Position numbers and translations under genes: made by a program
Origin: Micropterix aruncella
Taxonomy: Eukaryota; Arthropoda; Insecta; Lepidoptera; Micropterigidae
Direction of reading: 5' to 3'
Length of the DNA: 64,000 bases
Assembly: GCA_944548615.1 (NCBI GenBank)
Contig: OX155955.1
Coordinates: 3,560,279 to 3,624,278, forward strand
The notes under the pieces: generated by a model
Databases searched by the model: none
The model's input: only the letters and a program-made list of their open reading frames with translations
Told to the model about the DNA's origin: nothing
Shown: in pieces, positions 11,250-22,500 of the stretch
How the letters are laid out: every line of letters starts with the position of its first letter
Position numbering within the stretch: position 1 is the stretch's first letter

Positions 11250-12104
11250 GTAAGCTATCTGTTGAATATGCATTAGGTGAATATCCGTTAAGGTTTATAA
11301 TGGTTCCGTGAAGCTTGGGTGGTGTTGCCATCTCGCCTGCCTAACTCACGTTTCATCTCCTATCTAGTAGCCTCCTCGTAGAGAGACTTCACCTGTCAGG
11401 GTCGCTGTGAGCTTCTGCCACGGCTATAGTCCTGAAGTCGCAGGCAGTTAGGATTAAAAGATCGCAGATTCGGGGGAATACCTCGGTTGGAACTGGACGG
11501 TTGGTGCACTGTCAGGTATGCTAGACTTCCACTCCCATCCAGCGAATAATCAGAGGGGTCTAGAGATGTATGTTTTCTATGATAGCAGGGGTAGTTTTGA
11601 CCTGACGTCTTCTATCCTAGAATCCATCCGTTGGCCACCCGATCCCGAGTGACCACGGCGGGAAAAGGGCACCTTGGTCCGTGATATATCTATCTGAATA
11701 ACCGCTTTCGTCAGGTAGAGACCGCGCAAGCGACTTCGATTCCAGGGCCAGACCGAAAGACCGAGAATTCCAGCCAAATCCGGTAGTGAGGGTTGACTTC
11801 CCAGTGCAAGGTAGTAAGGTGGGGAAATCCCACGGGCATGTTGGCGTAGTTAGGCGGTGGACTTTGTTGTATCTAAGTCTCTTCGTTCACCCCTTGGTTG
11901 AAAGAATGATCCAGTATCGTAAAATTTTCCTGGTGTGGCGGGTTCAGGTAATAAAAAAATCAGTTGTGTCACCCCAAGACTTTTGTGTCAAGTAGCCAGG
12001 AACTTATTTCATCTGAATATTAATTTCATAAATCCTACCCCTCCCCCAACCTAGCGCCACCCTTTACTCCCCCCCCCCCTCCTCCTAGGATGATGATGAT
12101 CAAT

Positions 12105-12240
12105 TCAAAATCAAACTCGAAAATGAAATTGAAATCGAATTTAAGATCGAAATCTAAACCAAAACCGAAAACGACACCAAATCCGAAACCGAAATCAAAA
12201 TCGAAAACGAAATCGAAATCTATCAAAAACGAAATAAAAA
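12105..12240. repeat. degenerate hexanucleotide microsatellite
   Basis: About 22 imperfect six-base units of the GAAATC / GAAAAC / CCAAAT type, purine-biased on the plus strand. It creates low-complexity open frames on both strands (KSKSKPKPK and FDFDFGFGF types). Confidence 0.85.
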
Positions 12241-12242
12241 CT

Positions 12243-12549
12243 CGTATACAAAATTTTGGGTCTGCTGTTGACCGTTGAGGAGTTCCCTCATCGGGAGCCA
12301 ACCCAGGGTTCATCAGCCATGTCATGGTGAAACATGGAAGACGCTATCATAATTGAATACGTAAACAAAATTTCGGGTCTCTGCTGTTGACCATTGAGGA
12401 GTTCCCTCACCGGGAGCCAACCCAGGGTACATCAGCCATGTCATGGTGGAACCTGGAAGGGGCTATCATAATTGAATGCGTATACAAAATTTTAGGTCTC
12501 TGCTGTTGACCGTTGAGGAGTTCCCTCGTCGGGAGCCAACCCAGGGTTT
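12243..12549. repeat. 118-bp tandem repeat, 2.6 copies
   Basis: Units begin at 12243, 12360 and 12479, each starting CGTAWACAAAATTT and containing TTGAGGAGTTCCCTC and GGGAGCCAACCCAGGGT. The third unit breaks off at 12549 and passes directly into a family A tail, so the tandem array is probably part of that repeat's internal structure. Confidence 0.85.
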
Positions 12550-13194
12550 CTTTCTTTTCAGCTCATGCTATGACCAAATCATACCTGCGTGCTAAATTTC
12601 AGCTCAATCGGATTAAGCGTTTCGGTGCTATCGTTGGAGAATACACACAGACAGACACACAGAAGTGCGTCCACAATACTTTCCTTAAAGCAGGAAAGTA
12701 AAAATGCACATTGTCGAATCAAATAACACGACAAAATGAGGAACTACTCGTTTATTCTTTAGTCATTTCTTCTTTCCCTCGCAATGTGAGAATGGTAGGA
12801 CAGAATATTATCAAAAGATACAAAAAATGGCCCTAAACTAATTAATTCTGAATTAACACACTAATGAATTAAGAGTCCCTATCAATTTCGCCGCACGCTT
12901 AGTTTAGGTATTTTCAGAGCAGCGCAGGTGTCGCCGTTCGAACTATCGTAGTCAAATGAAGAGATACGGGCGCAGCGGCAACAAACAATCTTGATCCGCG
13001 ACCGATTATCAGCACTCAAGTAGTATGTAAAATTAGTAAAAAATATGTTGTATAACATCTCAACGTTATTATATGTGACTCGATAAATTGTTACCTACTA
13101 AAAAAATATATTTGTCATTAAAAGTTTGAATATTTTTTGTTTGGACATACATAATAATAACAGAAAATAAAAATTTCGTCACATATTATGGTTA

Positions 13195-13440
13195 TCATTT
13201 CTTGTTTATACTCTTTATTGTGAAAATATGGGCGGGTTTATTGTCATATGACATCTTTTACAACCAACCCTACTATGACGTGTTATATGTATGTGTGCGT
13301 GTAACATGTCTGTAAGTGTGTGTCTTGTTATTGTATTCCATCGACAGAATCGAAAATGCAATTCCGTTAATTAGATCCTAACGGAAAATAGTGACCCAGT
13401 CGGGAATCGAACCCGGGACCTTACAATGTAAGATCAGAAA
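13195..13440 (-). mobile_element. tRNA-derived SINE, copy 1 (head truncated)
   Basis: Minus-strand SINE sharing its body with 38388-38655. The B-box-like segment, reverse-complemented, reads GGGTTCGATTCCCGAC near 13405. The A box is missing because similarity stops after TCTTACATTGTAAGG, next to AGATCAGAAATAT. Confidence 0.75.
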
Positions 13441-13543
13441 TATAAAATACCGCCATTAATCTGTTATATTTTTTTATGACCTAGCGAATAGTGAGGTTGG
13501 CATTTACAAAGTATGTATATAGTATTATAAGTTATTGTTGCAA

Positions 13544-14350
13544 CTATAAAACAAAATATAATACAACCAGAATATATGTTGAATGAAAACAAGCACGCTT
13601 CTTTAGGAGAGGCGCTGAAATAATATTTTCACGTCGTTTGCAAATGTTGGAGAAATTTGATGCTGTTAAAAGACACCTTCTTAGTTCCAGCCATAAAGCG
13701 CTTTCTGCTTGTAATATCGTATCTCTTTCAATTTCGTGACGGTCCTTTATTTGTTGTTTCATATTTTCCAAAAACAGCTCCTTGGCTATTTCATACTCAT
13801 CCGATGACATGTCTGGCTTTTGACATGCTTCCCCGTAGTCACTACTATCGGCGTTGAATAAAAGACGTATTTTTGCTTTGTTGTCTTCGTCCTAGTATTC
13901 TGCATAAGTTTCTGCTGTTCAATTTTTTTCGCATTAGTAGATGGGCTTTTATCAAAAATTGTTTTATGTAGTTTATATATCAATGTTCCCGTATTATACA
14001 CCACTACTACCACGTAACACCTTAGTTTGTAGGAATCTTTCAAAGCAAAATTAATGCGTTTTACTCCAATAAATTTTGCGACGATAGCATTGAATTGTCC
14101 AGCTCTGTTGATGTTTAAATTGTATAGGAGACTTTGAGCATGATATTCGAAGTTGGAGGTATTTGAATTTAATTTCCGCAGTAAAGTGTTTACTGTGGGG
14201 ACACTGCTTGGATCTAGTTTTTTTCAGCTGTGCAGAAATAGTTTTCAAAATTTGTGTGTTCTCAAATATATGCTTCGGACTGTTTAAAATGTCGTTTTGT
14301 AGATTATTTATCTGTCTACCAAGGGAAGATTTTGCGCTTTCCTGTATCAA
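13544..14350 (-). pseudogene. decayed YqaJ-domain gene fragment
   Basis: The minus strand reads YLQLRISCSKSPIQFKHQQS near 14150, then after several breaks NADSSDYGEACQKPDMSSDE and DTILQAESALWLELRRCLLT ASNFSNICKRRE. The last part is the N-terminal core of the YqaJ exonuclease/recombinase-like fold seen in many insect mobile-element proteins. YqaJ proteins are the second gene of ISL2EU-type DNA transposons, which makes that a candidate source. Frameshifts and stops around 13800-14050 show it is dead. Confidence 0.6.
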
Positions 14351-14587
14351 ACTGCCGATTTAACGGATATCCGTAGACGTTTGAGTCGATCACTATTGAG
14401 CGGTCTTCGTTCACCAATTGGCATCGATGTATCTTTCGTCAAATTCAAGTTCTTTTCATTATAGTTGCGTAATAAATAATTGCTACATTCAATTTATTCG
14501 ACAGTAACATTTTGACAGGCTCGGCTTTCCAAGTTGTACTGAAGTTGTACGTTAAGTTGTACTGAAGCATAGAATTTATTCGGCATC

Positions 14588-15885
14588 TTGGAGTCTACAA
14601 GTGTATTTATTCACGAATCATTCGAGCGCGTGTGGGTGGACAAAATCGCGGAAATAACAGCTGGTAGAGACAAGTTGAGACGATTACAGAACATCGGAAA
14701 AACGAGATGGTGGGCCAAAGACAAAGCATTGACAACCATCATGGAGAAAATTCGATACGTTGCGTTGATAAAGACTCTAAGTGCCATATCTTTGAGCACG
14801 GAGTTCGAGCCAAAGGTTTCATTTCATACAAAGCATTGATGGATTCCTTTCTTAAATTTGAAACAATTCTGACAGCCTGCGCTTCAAGAAAATATTCGAT
14901 TTATCAACCCCTGTAAGCTTATACCTGGAAACTCCTACACTAGACTACCTTAAAGCTTGGGGATTTATCAAAACTTTGGAGAAGAATTTGTGGAAACAAT
15001 TAGATCATTTTGACGACATTTTCAGTGCTGCAAGTTTGTTTGAATCCCAGGTCCAAGAATTAATTCAAGTCGAAAACGTTGATGTTGAAATACAGACCAC
15101 ACTGCCATTACGGAGAACATCTAGAAAACCGATGATGAAAAAAGAAAAAAGATGAGTTATGTCAAGATGAAATTCGACTGCTATCTGCGGACCCAAATAA
15201 ATTTTCTCTATTATCGTATACAAGATCATCATCAACACGACTCTAGTTAAAATAGATGAAAAATTCAACTGCAATGAGCATTTAATGAAGGATGTCGCTT
15301 GTTTGGATCCGAAAAACTTCCACGAAATTTGACAAAAACGGAATTACTGATGATGCATTAAAGTCAATCGCATCTATTGCCAATGTTGATCGAGAATTAC
15401 TTTCAAAAGAACTCGAATCTTTTGCAAAAAGTTTTAAAGAACTTTCTAAAACTATTTGGGACGAACACATTTCACTTAGGGAGCATCACACAAAGGATTC
15501 AGATTCTCAGATTGAGAAAGAAGATGAAGAGGAGGAAGAAGAGGTTCCGATGCTTGCCGAAGTTGCATACCATGTGCATGTAAACTTTTGTCTGAGTATA
15601 ATATGCACATAAGTACGAACTCCAACTTATACGTAGCTTATTGTACAATACTCACAATGTCATTTACGCAAGTGACTCGCGAGAGACGATTTTCAGCACT
15701 GAAGCGCATTAAGACCAGGCTTCGTTCCCTACTAGGTCAAGAACTGCTAGATTCATTGATTATTCTGAATACTGAATCGGATCTTATCAAGGATGACTAG
15801 GATATCAGTTTTTACGAAAGAGTTATTGACAATTTAGCTGAAACTTCTCCTCTTTTAAAAAAAATGCTGATTGGATAATACATTA
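14588..15885 (+). pseudogene. decayed hAT transposase (ZMYM1-like)
   Basis: Three broken segments keep family order. An N-terminal part (KLRRLQNIGKTRWWAKDKAL) matches the 'TRW' region of ZMYM1/DUF4371-type hAT transposases. A middle part contains DVACLDPKNFHEI-like sequence around 15290-15330. The C-terminal dimerisation region is TILTMSFTQVTRERRFSALK then RIKTRLRSLLGQELLDSLII. There are many stops between 14910 and 15290 and frameshifts at about 14800 and 15580. Confidence 0.75.
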
Positions 15886-16179
15886 TCAATTAGTTAATTG
15901 AACTTTCTATATAAAAATATATAAAAATGTATGTCTTATTTTAACAAGTTATTGGTCCTCTAGCTGAAACTTCTCCTCTTTTATTTTTGTTTTTGATGGG
16001 ATAGTTATAAATAACTAAACTTTTTTCATAAAAATGTATGTCTTTGAAATTAAAAACTTCCTAAAATTCGTGCCTATTTGATTATTATTATCATTTGGTT
16101 TATTGGTTGACCTGATGGTATCACTTGATCCTAGGCGCGCGGCGGGCCCCTAAAGTCATAATCCCACCCGGGCCCCTTA

Positions 16180-16196
16180 GGCCCAGTCCGACCCTG
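16180..16196. repeat. right terminus of a hAT element
   Basis: Reverse-complemented, the sequence reads CAGGGTCGGACTGGGCC, a hAT-type end (CAGGG start) in a GGGCCC-rich context (16130-16196). It plausibly closes the hAT pseudogene that ends at 15885. I did not find the matching left end. Confidence 0.5.
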
Positions 16197-16199
16197 CAC

Positions 16200-18420
16200 A
16201 TACACGTAAATACGATTTTAATAAATAATAAATGCTAAAATAGTATAAACATATCAAATCGTGAAAATATTGCTTTTTTTATACGAATAAATATAGTCTC
16301 AAAATAATCCAAAACTATTCATGTGCCATACTTTTTTATTTTATTTGTTTTTTTAAAAACTTTTTTTGTCGAATAAAAAAAATGTTACGGGTAGAAATAA
16401 CCCTTAAAGTTCTGTGCGCTATTTATATTCCACAGTGTATGGTTATATACAATTTCCCACTGAAACTTAAAGATGTTAATAGAAACCTTTGCGATATTAT
16501 TATAAATTACTGTTATTATTACCAAGTAAAAATACCTTATATCTCCATCTTTTTTACCCATCGATGACGATCCAGGCAATGTCTTATTTTTGTTATTTAA
16601 TTCTCTGCAAATATACATTATATATTTATAGATTTTTTGAAATTTATTTTTTTTGAACAATTATTTTAAGTCAAAAACCCTACTCTTTTTCGCTTACGAT
16701 CCAAAGGTATCAATGACGCTTGCAGCGTTGCCACGCCGACGCTGGCGATGGACAACATTTTTACCCGTATTTATAGATTAAAGAAAGTAACAAACTATAA
16801 AAAAAATTAGTTAAATATAGTTAGGAAGGTGAAAACAATTTGCCTACGAAATTCACACACCTTTCGTGTTTTTTCAGCTTTTTTTCTAACTTTAATCTTG
16901 GCCTGATAGTAAAGTTTAATGTTTTGACCTATTTTCTAAAAATTAAACACATTTTTTTGACATCTACAATAAAAAATACTGATAAGGTGAGGAGTGAGTC
17001 AAAATGCCAAAAATTTAGCGTGACGTATTTTATGGATAGCCCCTAACAAATCTTGCAGTATCAAAACCGCTTAATCGACGCATATCCACTGTCGAAAAGC
17101 GCTCGGCCGGGCGCGAGTATTCGCGCGCAGGACGCGAGAATATCGCGAGCTCCGGAAATCAACGCAACGCACGTCCACCGTCCAGTAGCCCTCGGGCGCG
17201 AATGCACGGACTAACGCGAATGAACAGCGCGTAAGCATGGATTTCGATAATTTATTACAGAGAAATATGTAGACATTAAATAAAAAAAATAAAAATACTG
17301 GGTGGGTAAATGCCTCAATTATTGAAATGTTTATATCTTGTAATTATTTTTATTATATTCTTACGCGTAGACGACGTTTTTACACACGATTTTACTGGGT
17401 TTATTCATAGTACAAAACATTTTTTATTAGTGTTAATTGAATAAATTTAAAAAATATATATCGTAGACTTACTAATATATTATATGCTTAGTACGCACAT
17501 TTTTTTTCAGAACGGTTTTCGCTACCAGTTAGCAGAAAAACGAATTGAAAAACCTCGTGTTTCGTCTTTATGTAAAAAACCATTTTTGTATATTTTTTTT
17601 CCTAATTTATACGAAGTTGTTATCAATATAAAATTTCGTAGACATACTAAATAAATAGGTGTTGTATAACTGTGAATTAAAAAACATCAGATATATCTTA
17701 TGGTTATTGTAAAATTCGTCCTGAAAAAGTGTGTATTTTCGGTTTTCACATTGCGAAATTGATAGGGGCTCTTAAGCATGGGCCCTTGTGAAAAAGCAAC
17801 CCTCCTGATATAACGTTTATCTTGATTTATGTACGTAAAATCGAGTTTCAGGTACTGATAGAAAACAACCTGTTTATTATTTAGGATATAAGATCTGATT
17901 CAAAGGAAATTTGCTAGCTAAGCTGATAATATATATTTTTTTTTATTTTATAAAATTATCCAAAAACAATACAATTGATTTTTGCGAAGCAGATAAGATT
18001 GCATTTGTGTGGATTGTATCCCCCCACTAGATTGTATATCTGTTCTGGGGTGATAGTATTTAAGACTTCACTTTAATCATAGTGACTTCACTTTCTTTCT
18101 TTTTTTCTTTTTTTTTTCTCATTCATTCCGATTGCTCATTCATTCTTATAAATTTTAAGGTTATTATAAATATATAAATGTGTATATAAATAAAGAACTA
18201 ATATTAAATAAAGAAAAAGAAAATATTTAAGTTTATAGATAAGTAAAATAAATACTTAAATATATAGATTAATATATAACTAAATTGACCAATAAATTAA
18301 GTAGCCTAAAAAGGTTTCTTACTGTGCACATATACTTGTGAATTTAATTAATTAATATAATATTATCATTTTTTTTTTTTTTTTAAACATAATCAACCGA
18401 AAAAATATTTTTCTTATCAA
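16200..18420. other. AT-rich stretch without a recognised gene
   Basis: Mostly AT-rich non-coding DNA. A CpG-rich block at 17090-17230 stands out. The right end of the TTAA element is at 17771. Nothing else was identified. Confidence 0.5.
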
Positions 18421-18423
18421 GTA

Positions 18424-18725
18424 TCAGGTGACAGATATGGACCGAAGTTTGATCCCTCAAATTATCGACCGATACCAGTACCTGATGCTTTAGCAAAAAT
18501 TTTGGAAAAAATAGTAATTACACAACTCTGTAATCATCTAGAAACCAATCACATGTCATCCGAAAACCAATACGGCTTCAGATCCAAAAATGGGAACACA
18601 AGATGCAGTACTAAAAATGTCAGAGCATATCACTAGGTATGTAGACGCCAACAAAAAGTGTATTACCGTACTTCCCGACCCCGCGCAAGCCCCTGACACA
18701 GTATCCCATGAAATGCTCCTTCCTT
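18424..18725 (+). pseudogene. decayed LINE reverse transcriptase segment
   Basis: Reads DPSNYRPIPVPDALAKILEK then ENQYGFRSKNG (frameshift near 18590) GTQDAVLKMSEHITRYVDAN, matching RT motifs 1-3 of Jockey-superfamily LINEs. The catalytic FLDLxKAFD motif has decayed to LPDPAQAPDT. Both ends are lost. Confidence 0.75.
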
Positions 18726-18784
18726 CCATGAATATGCTTTTCCAGCTTTATAATGAGGTTGTATATTTTATTTTTATTTTACAG

Positions 18785-18874
18785 CTGATGAACCCAATGG
18801 CCAAGTCGTAACGGACACTAAAGAAAAAATATCCAGCAAGAAAAAGAGTGGAAAAAAGTCAATACTAAAGAAAG
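18785..18874 (+). CDS. KIAA0825 homolog: KIAA0825 homologue, candidate 30-codon exon 5
   Basis: A 90-nt segment between a pyrimidine-rich acceptor (TTTTATTTTACAG, ending 18784) and a weaker GTCTGT donor (18875). It is phase 1 at both ends, exactly as needed between exon 4 (phase 1 out) and exon 6 (phase 1 in). The peptide is acidic then lysine-rich: ADEPNGQVVTDTKEK, then ISSKKKSGKKSILKK. Joined to exon 6 it forms a SILK box followed by RSVSF. It sits only about 60 bases after a decayed LINE fragment, so a chance exon-like stretch is not excluded. Skipping it would keep the frame, so it could also be a cassette exon. Confidence 0.6.
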
Positions 18875-19082
18875 GTCTGTATAAACGGTATTTATACAGT
18901 GTGTAGGGGACACACTGCAGGGGAAACACATAACAGTCGATGATCCCACCACGCTGGGATTTAGGGGAGGTAGCGAAAAGATGCAGTAAAGATAATCGCC
19001 TGGATTGGTTCAACTAATACTACGAAGCTGAATAAAAAGTGATAATGAATATGATTTAGTTAACTTTTATTGAATGTTCTTA

Positions 19083-19240
19083 TATTTTTCGACATAGTCT
19101 TCTTTTAGGTTTATATATCTTTTTTCTAAACACAAAATACCCTTCTTAAAAACTCTTCATTCCGATCACCTAAGACCTCCTGCACTGCGGCTTTTACCGT
19201 AACATCCTCTTCAAATTTTCGACCTTTCAGATGTTCCTTC
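19083..19240 (-). pseudogene. mariner transposase, C-terminal piece
   Basis: The minus strand reads EHLKGRKFEEDVTVKAAVQE then GDRNEEFL and, after a frameshift, a LEKRYINLKEDYVEKYKN-like tail. This is the C-terminal end of Tc1/mariner transposases. It continues directly from the piece at 20283 once the retrotransposon between them is removed. Confidence 0.8.
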
Positions 19241-20282
19241 TATTGCTATTGCTATAGAAGGCTCATGCTATTGGCCTTCAATGCCAGAATGATTGGACAA
19301 CAATTGGTGACTTTTGCATTCCGCCTCCAATGCACTGGAAGGTAATGCTCTATGACTGGACGCCAGAGATGCTGAAATTTTATTTGAATGCCTTTCAGCA
19401 TACACTTCCAGACCCCAGTAACCTCGCTCGTTGGAGCTTTGCCGAGGATAGTTCTTGTCCCCTCTGTAGCAATACCCCTTGCACAGCTAGACACATTCTA
19501 GCTGGCTGCAAGGTGGCCTTAGATCAAGGACGGTACACTTACCGCCATGACAAAGTTCTCGCTGTTATTCGCGAGGTAATTAGTCTCTCAGTGGCTCGTG
19601 CCAACAAGGGTTTGACAGTATCCTCCAAACCCCCAATACAGTTTGTGCGGGATGGCTCTAAAGGCAAAAAACATTTAACTACAAAACCTTTCTCAATAAT
19701 CGAGAAAGCTACAGATTGGATTCTGGGGGTTGATTCGGTCTCTAAGCAGTATAAATTCCCTGAAAGTCTCGGATGCACAGCCCTCCGTCCAGATATAACT
19801 CTTTACTCTCTATCTCGGAAGGTGGCTCTTATTGTAGAATTAACTGTTCCATGGGAATCAAATATCCCAAAAGACCACGAGTACAAATTAAATAAATACC
19901 ATGATCTTGCAAATGCCGTAACCCGGAACGGCTTCACTGTTCACCTTCACGCGGTGGAAGTTGGCGCTCGTGGCCTGCCAGCTAAATCTCTATTTCACCT
20001 CTTTAAAGATCTTGGCCTTTCCAGAAAAATAATCAACTCTTTCTTAGAAAAATTATCTAAAACTGCGATTTGCGCATCTCAAATTCTATGGCTTCGAAGG
20101 GGGAGTGAATGGGTGGCAAGGTGAACGCTCACATGTGGCAAGACAGCTGTCCTAAACCTACCACAGCCGGTTCGTAAGTCCGGAATCCACTGCTCACCCC
20201 CCAGAAGTGTAAAAAAATAGTATTATGATGGGCCCGACTCCGGTCGGTGAATTCCATGGCAGCTCCGTTTGTATTTATTTAT
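19241..20282 (+). mobile_element. 5'-truncated R2/NeSL-type LINE inserted in mariner
   Basis: The insertion boundaries are set by the interrupted mariner frame: GATGTTCCTTC ends at 19240 and CGGAAATAG resumes at 20283. The element starts inside its ORF, keeps the ORF 3' end and a 158-bp 3' UTR, and ends TTTGTATTTATTTAT. A few mariner bases are missing at the site, so target-site deletion rather than duplication occurred. Confidence 0.8.
19330..20124 (+). CDS. LINE ORF C-terminus with restriction-like endonuclease
   Basis: A 264-codon open frame, the C-terminal end of a non-LTR retrotransposon polyprotein. Residues about 46-63 form a CCHC zinc-binding motif (CPLCSNTPCTARHILAGC, C-X2-C-X8-H-X4-C), followed by GRYTYRHDKVL. 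The C-terminal part has the RPD ... VELTVPWE ... KY pattern of the restriction-like endonuclease (PD-(D/E)XK) used by R2, NeSL and related clades to nick the target. Reverse transcriptase motifs are missing, so the fragment is non-autonomous despite being open. The displayed ATG (19330) is internal; the true start was lost. Confidence 0.75.
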   Translation: MHWKVMLYDWTPEMLKFYLNAFQHTLPDPSNLARWSFAEDSSCPLCSNTPCTARHILAGCKVALDQGRYTYRHDKVLAVIREVISLSVARANKGLTVSSKPPIQFVRDGSKGKKHLTTKPFSIIEKATDWILGVDSVSKQYKFPESLGCTALRPDITLYSLSRKVALIVELTVPWESNIPKDHEYKLNKYHDLANAVTRNGFTVHLHAVEVGARGLPAKSLFHLFKDLGLSRKIINSFLEKLSKTAICASQILWLRRGSEWVAR

Positions 20283-20520
20283 CGGAAATAGACAGAAATC
20301 ACTAGGAGCTAGATCTGGCGAGTACGGAGGGTGTTCCAGTACTTAAAAGTCAGTTTCTTTTTTGGCAGCCATTGCAACTGTGGCCTTGTGTGCTGGGGCG
20401 TTATCTCGGTGAAACAATACAATTTTAGCAAGTGTGCCTCTCATTTTTAACGTAATTCGTAATGCAACTTTTTTTTGTTCATCATAATAATATGCAGCCC
20501 CGAATATGGGAAAGCATCAA
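20283..20520 (-). pseudogene. mariner transposase, central catalytic piece
   Basis: The minus strand reads RGTLAKIVLFHRDNAPAHKA then HPPYSPDLAPSDFCLFP, the second aspartate block and DLAPSDF catalytic block of mariner. One in-frame TAA interrupts KETDF*VLEHPP. The N-terminal part is not recognisable beyond about 20520. The reading stops at 20283, where the retrotransposon is inserted. Confidence 0.85.
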
Positions 20521-20710
20521 CCCATAATGTATCTCGTAACTTGTCTTGAAATACTCGCACTGTACAAAAAAAACAAGCAAAGGTATCTAATTACCGTGCG
20601 AAATTTGGTTTTTACCATTTTCTCTAAAATGCTTCGATAAGATGCAAACAAATGACTCTTTTTTAGAAGAAACAAAAGAAAATCAGTTTTTGTTGTTTAG
20701 AACATATTAA

Positions 20711-21015
20711 CTCGTTGAGTATGAGTCAACCAAATCTGGTCGCGAAACAATTATCCGTTGAGTACGAGTCGACCAAATCTGGTCGCGCGTTTTTTTCACT
20801 TCTTTGACGTTCTCATATTTATTCATAATTATCTAATTGTTTTACAAAATGATATTTCAATATTCTATATTCGAAATTTCAATGCAATCATTGTGCAGTT
20901 GTTCTTTTTATGATTGGTGTAGTAGTTTCGTAGTTATAGTACTTTAAGTCGATGTCGCCGAAAATCCTGCAAAAGAGACAGATGCATCCATGAAAATACC
21001 CATTTACTCCAAGGG
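20711..21015. mobile_element. possible 305-bp TTAA-flanked MITE
   Basis: Flanked by TTAA at 20707-20710 and 21016-21019. The left end CTCGTTGAGTATG and the reverse-complemented right end CCCTTGGAGTAAA share a C-C-T-GAGTA pattern. The left part contains two 32-bp direct repeats (20713-20744 and 20756-20787), each holding the small hairpin CGACCA-AATC-TGGTCG (first copy with one change). Confidence 0.4.
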
Positions 21016-21744
21016 TTAAGGGATGTATTTGCTGTGCCTGTCGGTATTTATTTTTATTTGGTTCCAAAGAGTTTGTAACTAATTATCACTTTTTTTTAAC
21101 ACCCTTTATACTCGTAAACATATGGCATTAAAAATGCCCATTAACACATAATTATGTATAAAACTAACTTTTGTTTGAATTTAGTATTAACGCAAATTCT
21201 ACCAAGTATACCTTTAAATATAAGTCAGTAATTAATATCCCACTTTTCCACTTTACTTTTGTCTCTCTCATATAGGGTATTAAATTGCTTAATGCTGTAC
21301 TAAGTTTTCGCAGCTAAGATTTTACTATGAAACACATCTGTAGATGGCATTCAGAGTAATCTCCTCTATGTTCAGTAGCCCAATGGATGGTGTTCTAAAC
21401 ACGCCTATATGGTATTCAAAATAAAATAATAATATGAACAATCGATTGTTTAAATCATAGCTCTTTTTCTTAAATATTATTTACATAAAGAGATGTCAAT
21501 TTTAATTTGGTATACATGTACAGGGTTCAATACATAATAAATGGGAGCTTTAAAGTTCAGATAGACTAATAGATGGCATTCTCATCTCTCCATATTATTC
21601 CAGTGATGTAATCAGCCTATATAAAAATGCAATAGACGTCACTACAATTTTAATGTTATTATTGTTATTATTGGTTAAATAACGACATTTTATAATCAAT
21701 CATTCCTTTATTAAAAAATATTCATTATAAACATTTTATAGATG

Positions 21745-22500
21745 TCCAAATAAATTTATTTTATTTATTTATTTATTTATTTTATTTATCCAATTTTTTA
21801 TAGTTACATAAAAAAAGATTGCGTTCATTTTTTTTAACACATTTTAAAAGAATACATATGATGAAAATCGCGAAAGGGCATTAACTTGTCAGGATTACAT
21901 CACACCACTAGGTATACGCCTGTGTTGGGGTGATGGATACAAAGTTCTGTGGTATTATTTGCTGAGCCTGTATGCCTTGCCTGCTGTCCTTCTTCCGTCT
22001 CATAAAAAACAAAACGTAATATAATTTAGCATATGTAATATAATATAAATAATATAATATAACATATTACAATATAATATAATATAATATAACATATAAA
22101 ATAATGTATCATATTTATATATAATATAGTATAACATAATAAAATATAACATAATATAATCTGTATATCTGTATATCCATAATTTACATCTATATATCCT
22201 ATAATTTGTGGTTAGAAATAAAATATTTTAATATATCATACTTTCGCATTCATCTCTAGTATAATTTGAGAGCCAATGAGACACCCGTCTCTTAAACTGG
22301 TTGTCGGTTATGTTTAAAATCTGTCCTGTGTAGGAGTTAAATATATTATAGAGTTTAGGTCCGAGATATGCGTAGTGTCGTCCGTATACAGTCCTCATTT
22401 TTGGTTGAATCTGTTTGTCTTTGTGTCTAGTGTTGTGTTTGTGCTCTGGTTTGTCTTTATCCGTGTTCCTCATGAGGTCCCTCCGATAGCGCACCAGAAC
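21745..22500 (-). mobile_element. CR1/Jockey-type LINE 3' fragment
   Basis: Minus-strand C-terminal ORF2 piece at 22228-22494 (MRTVYGRHYAYLGPKLYNIF ... FKRRVSHWLSNYTRDE), comparable to RHYSFIAPRFYNLI ... KKWLSNH of the LINE at 29346. The 3' UTR follows, including an AT-rich simple stretch (22015-22165), and ends in a TTTA-type tail at 21745-21790. Confidence 0.7.

Larger units (their letters stand above)
12869..17775. mobile_element. candidate 4.9-kb TTAA-flanked element
   Basis: TTAA at 12869-12872 and 17772-17775 directly flank inverted ends: GAGTCCCTATCAATTTCGC on the left and GAGCCCCTATCAATTTCGC on the right when reverse-complemented (18 of 19 match). TTAA duplication is typical of piggyBac and Kolobok elements. 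The interior holds a SINE and two decayed genes facing away from each other. Whether those genes belong to this element or are later nests is unclear. Confidence 0.55.
11250..18784. other. intron 4 of the visible gene part (7.5 kb)
   Basis: Holds repeat family B sequence (about 11350-12030), a poly-C tract (12070-12080), a degenerate GAAATC-type microsatellite, a triple 118-bp tandem repeat, a family A tail, the TTAA-flanked 4.9-kb element with its nested SINE, YqaJ and hAT pseudogenes, and a decayed LINE reverse transcriptase segment (18424-18725). A CpG-rich patch at 17090-17230 has no gene. Confidence 0.6.

Noticed and set aside
12035..12325. Low-complexity frames KSKSKPKPK (plus) and FDFDFGFGF (minus)
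   Set aside because: Both derive from the degenerate hexanucleotide microsatellite.
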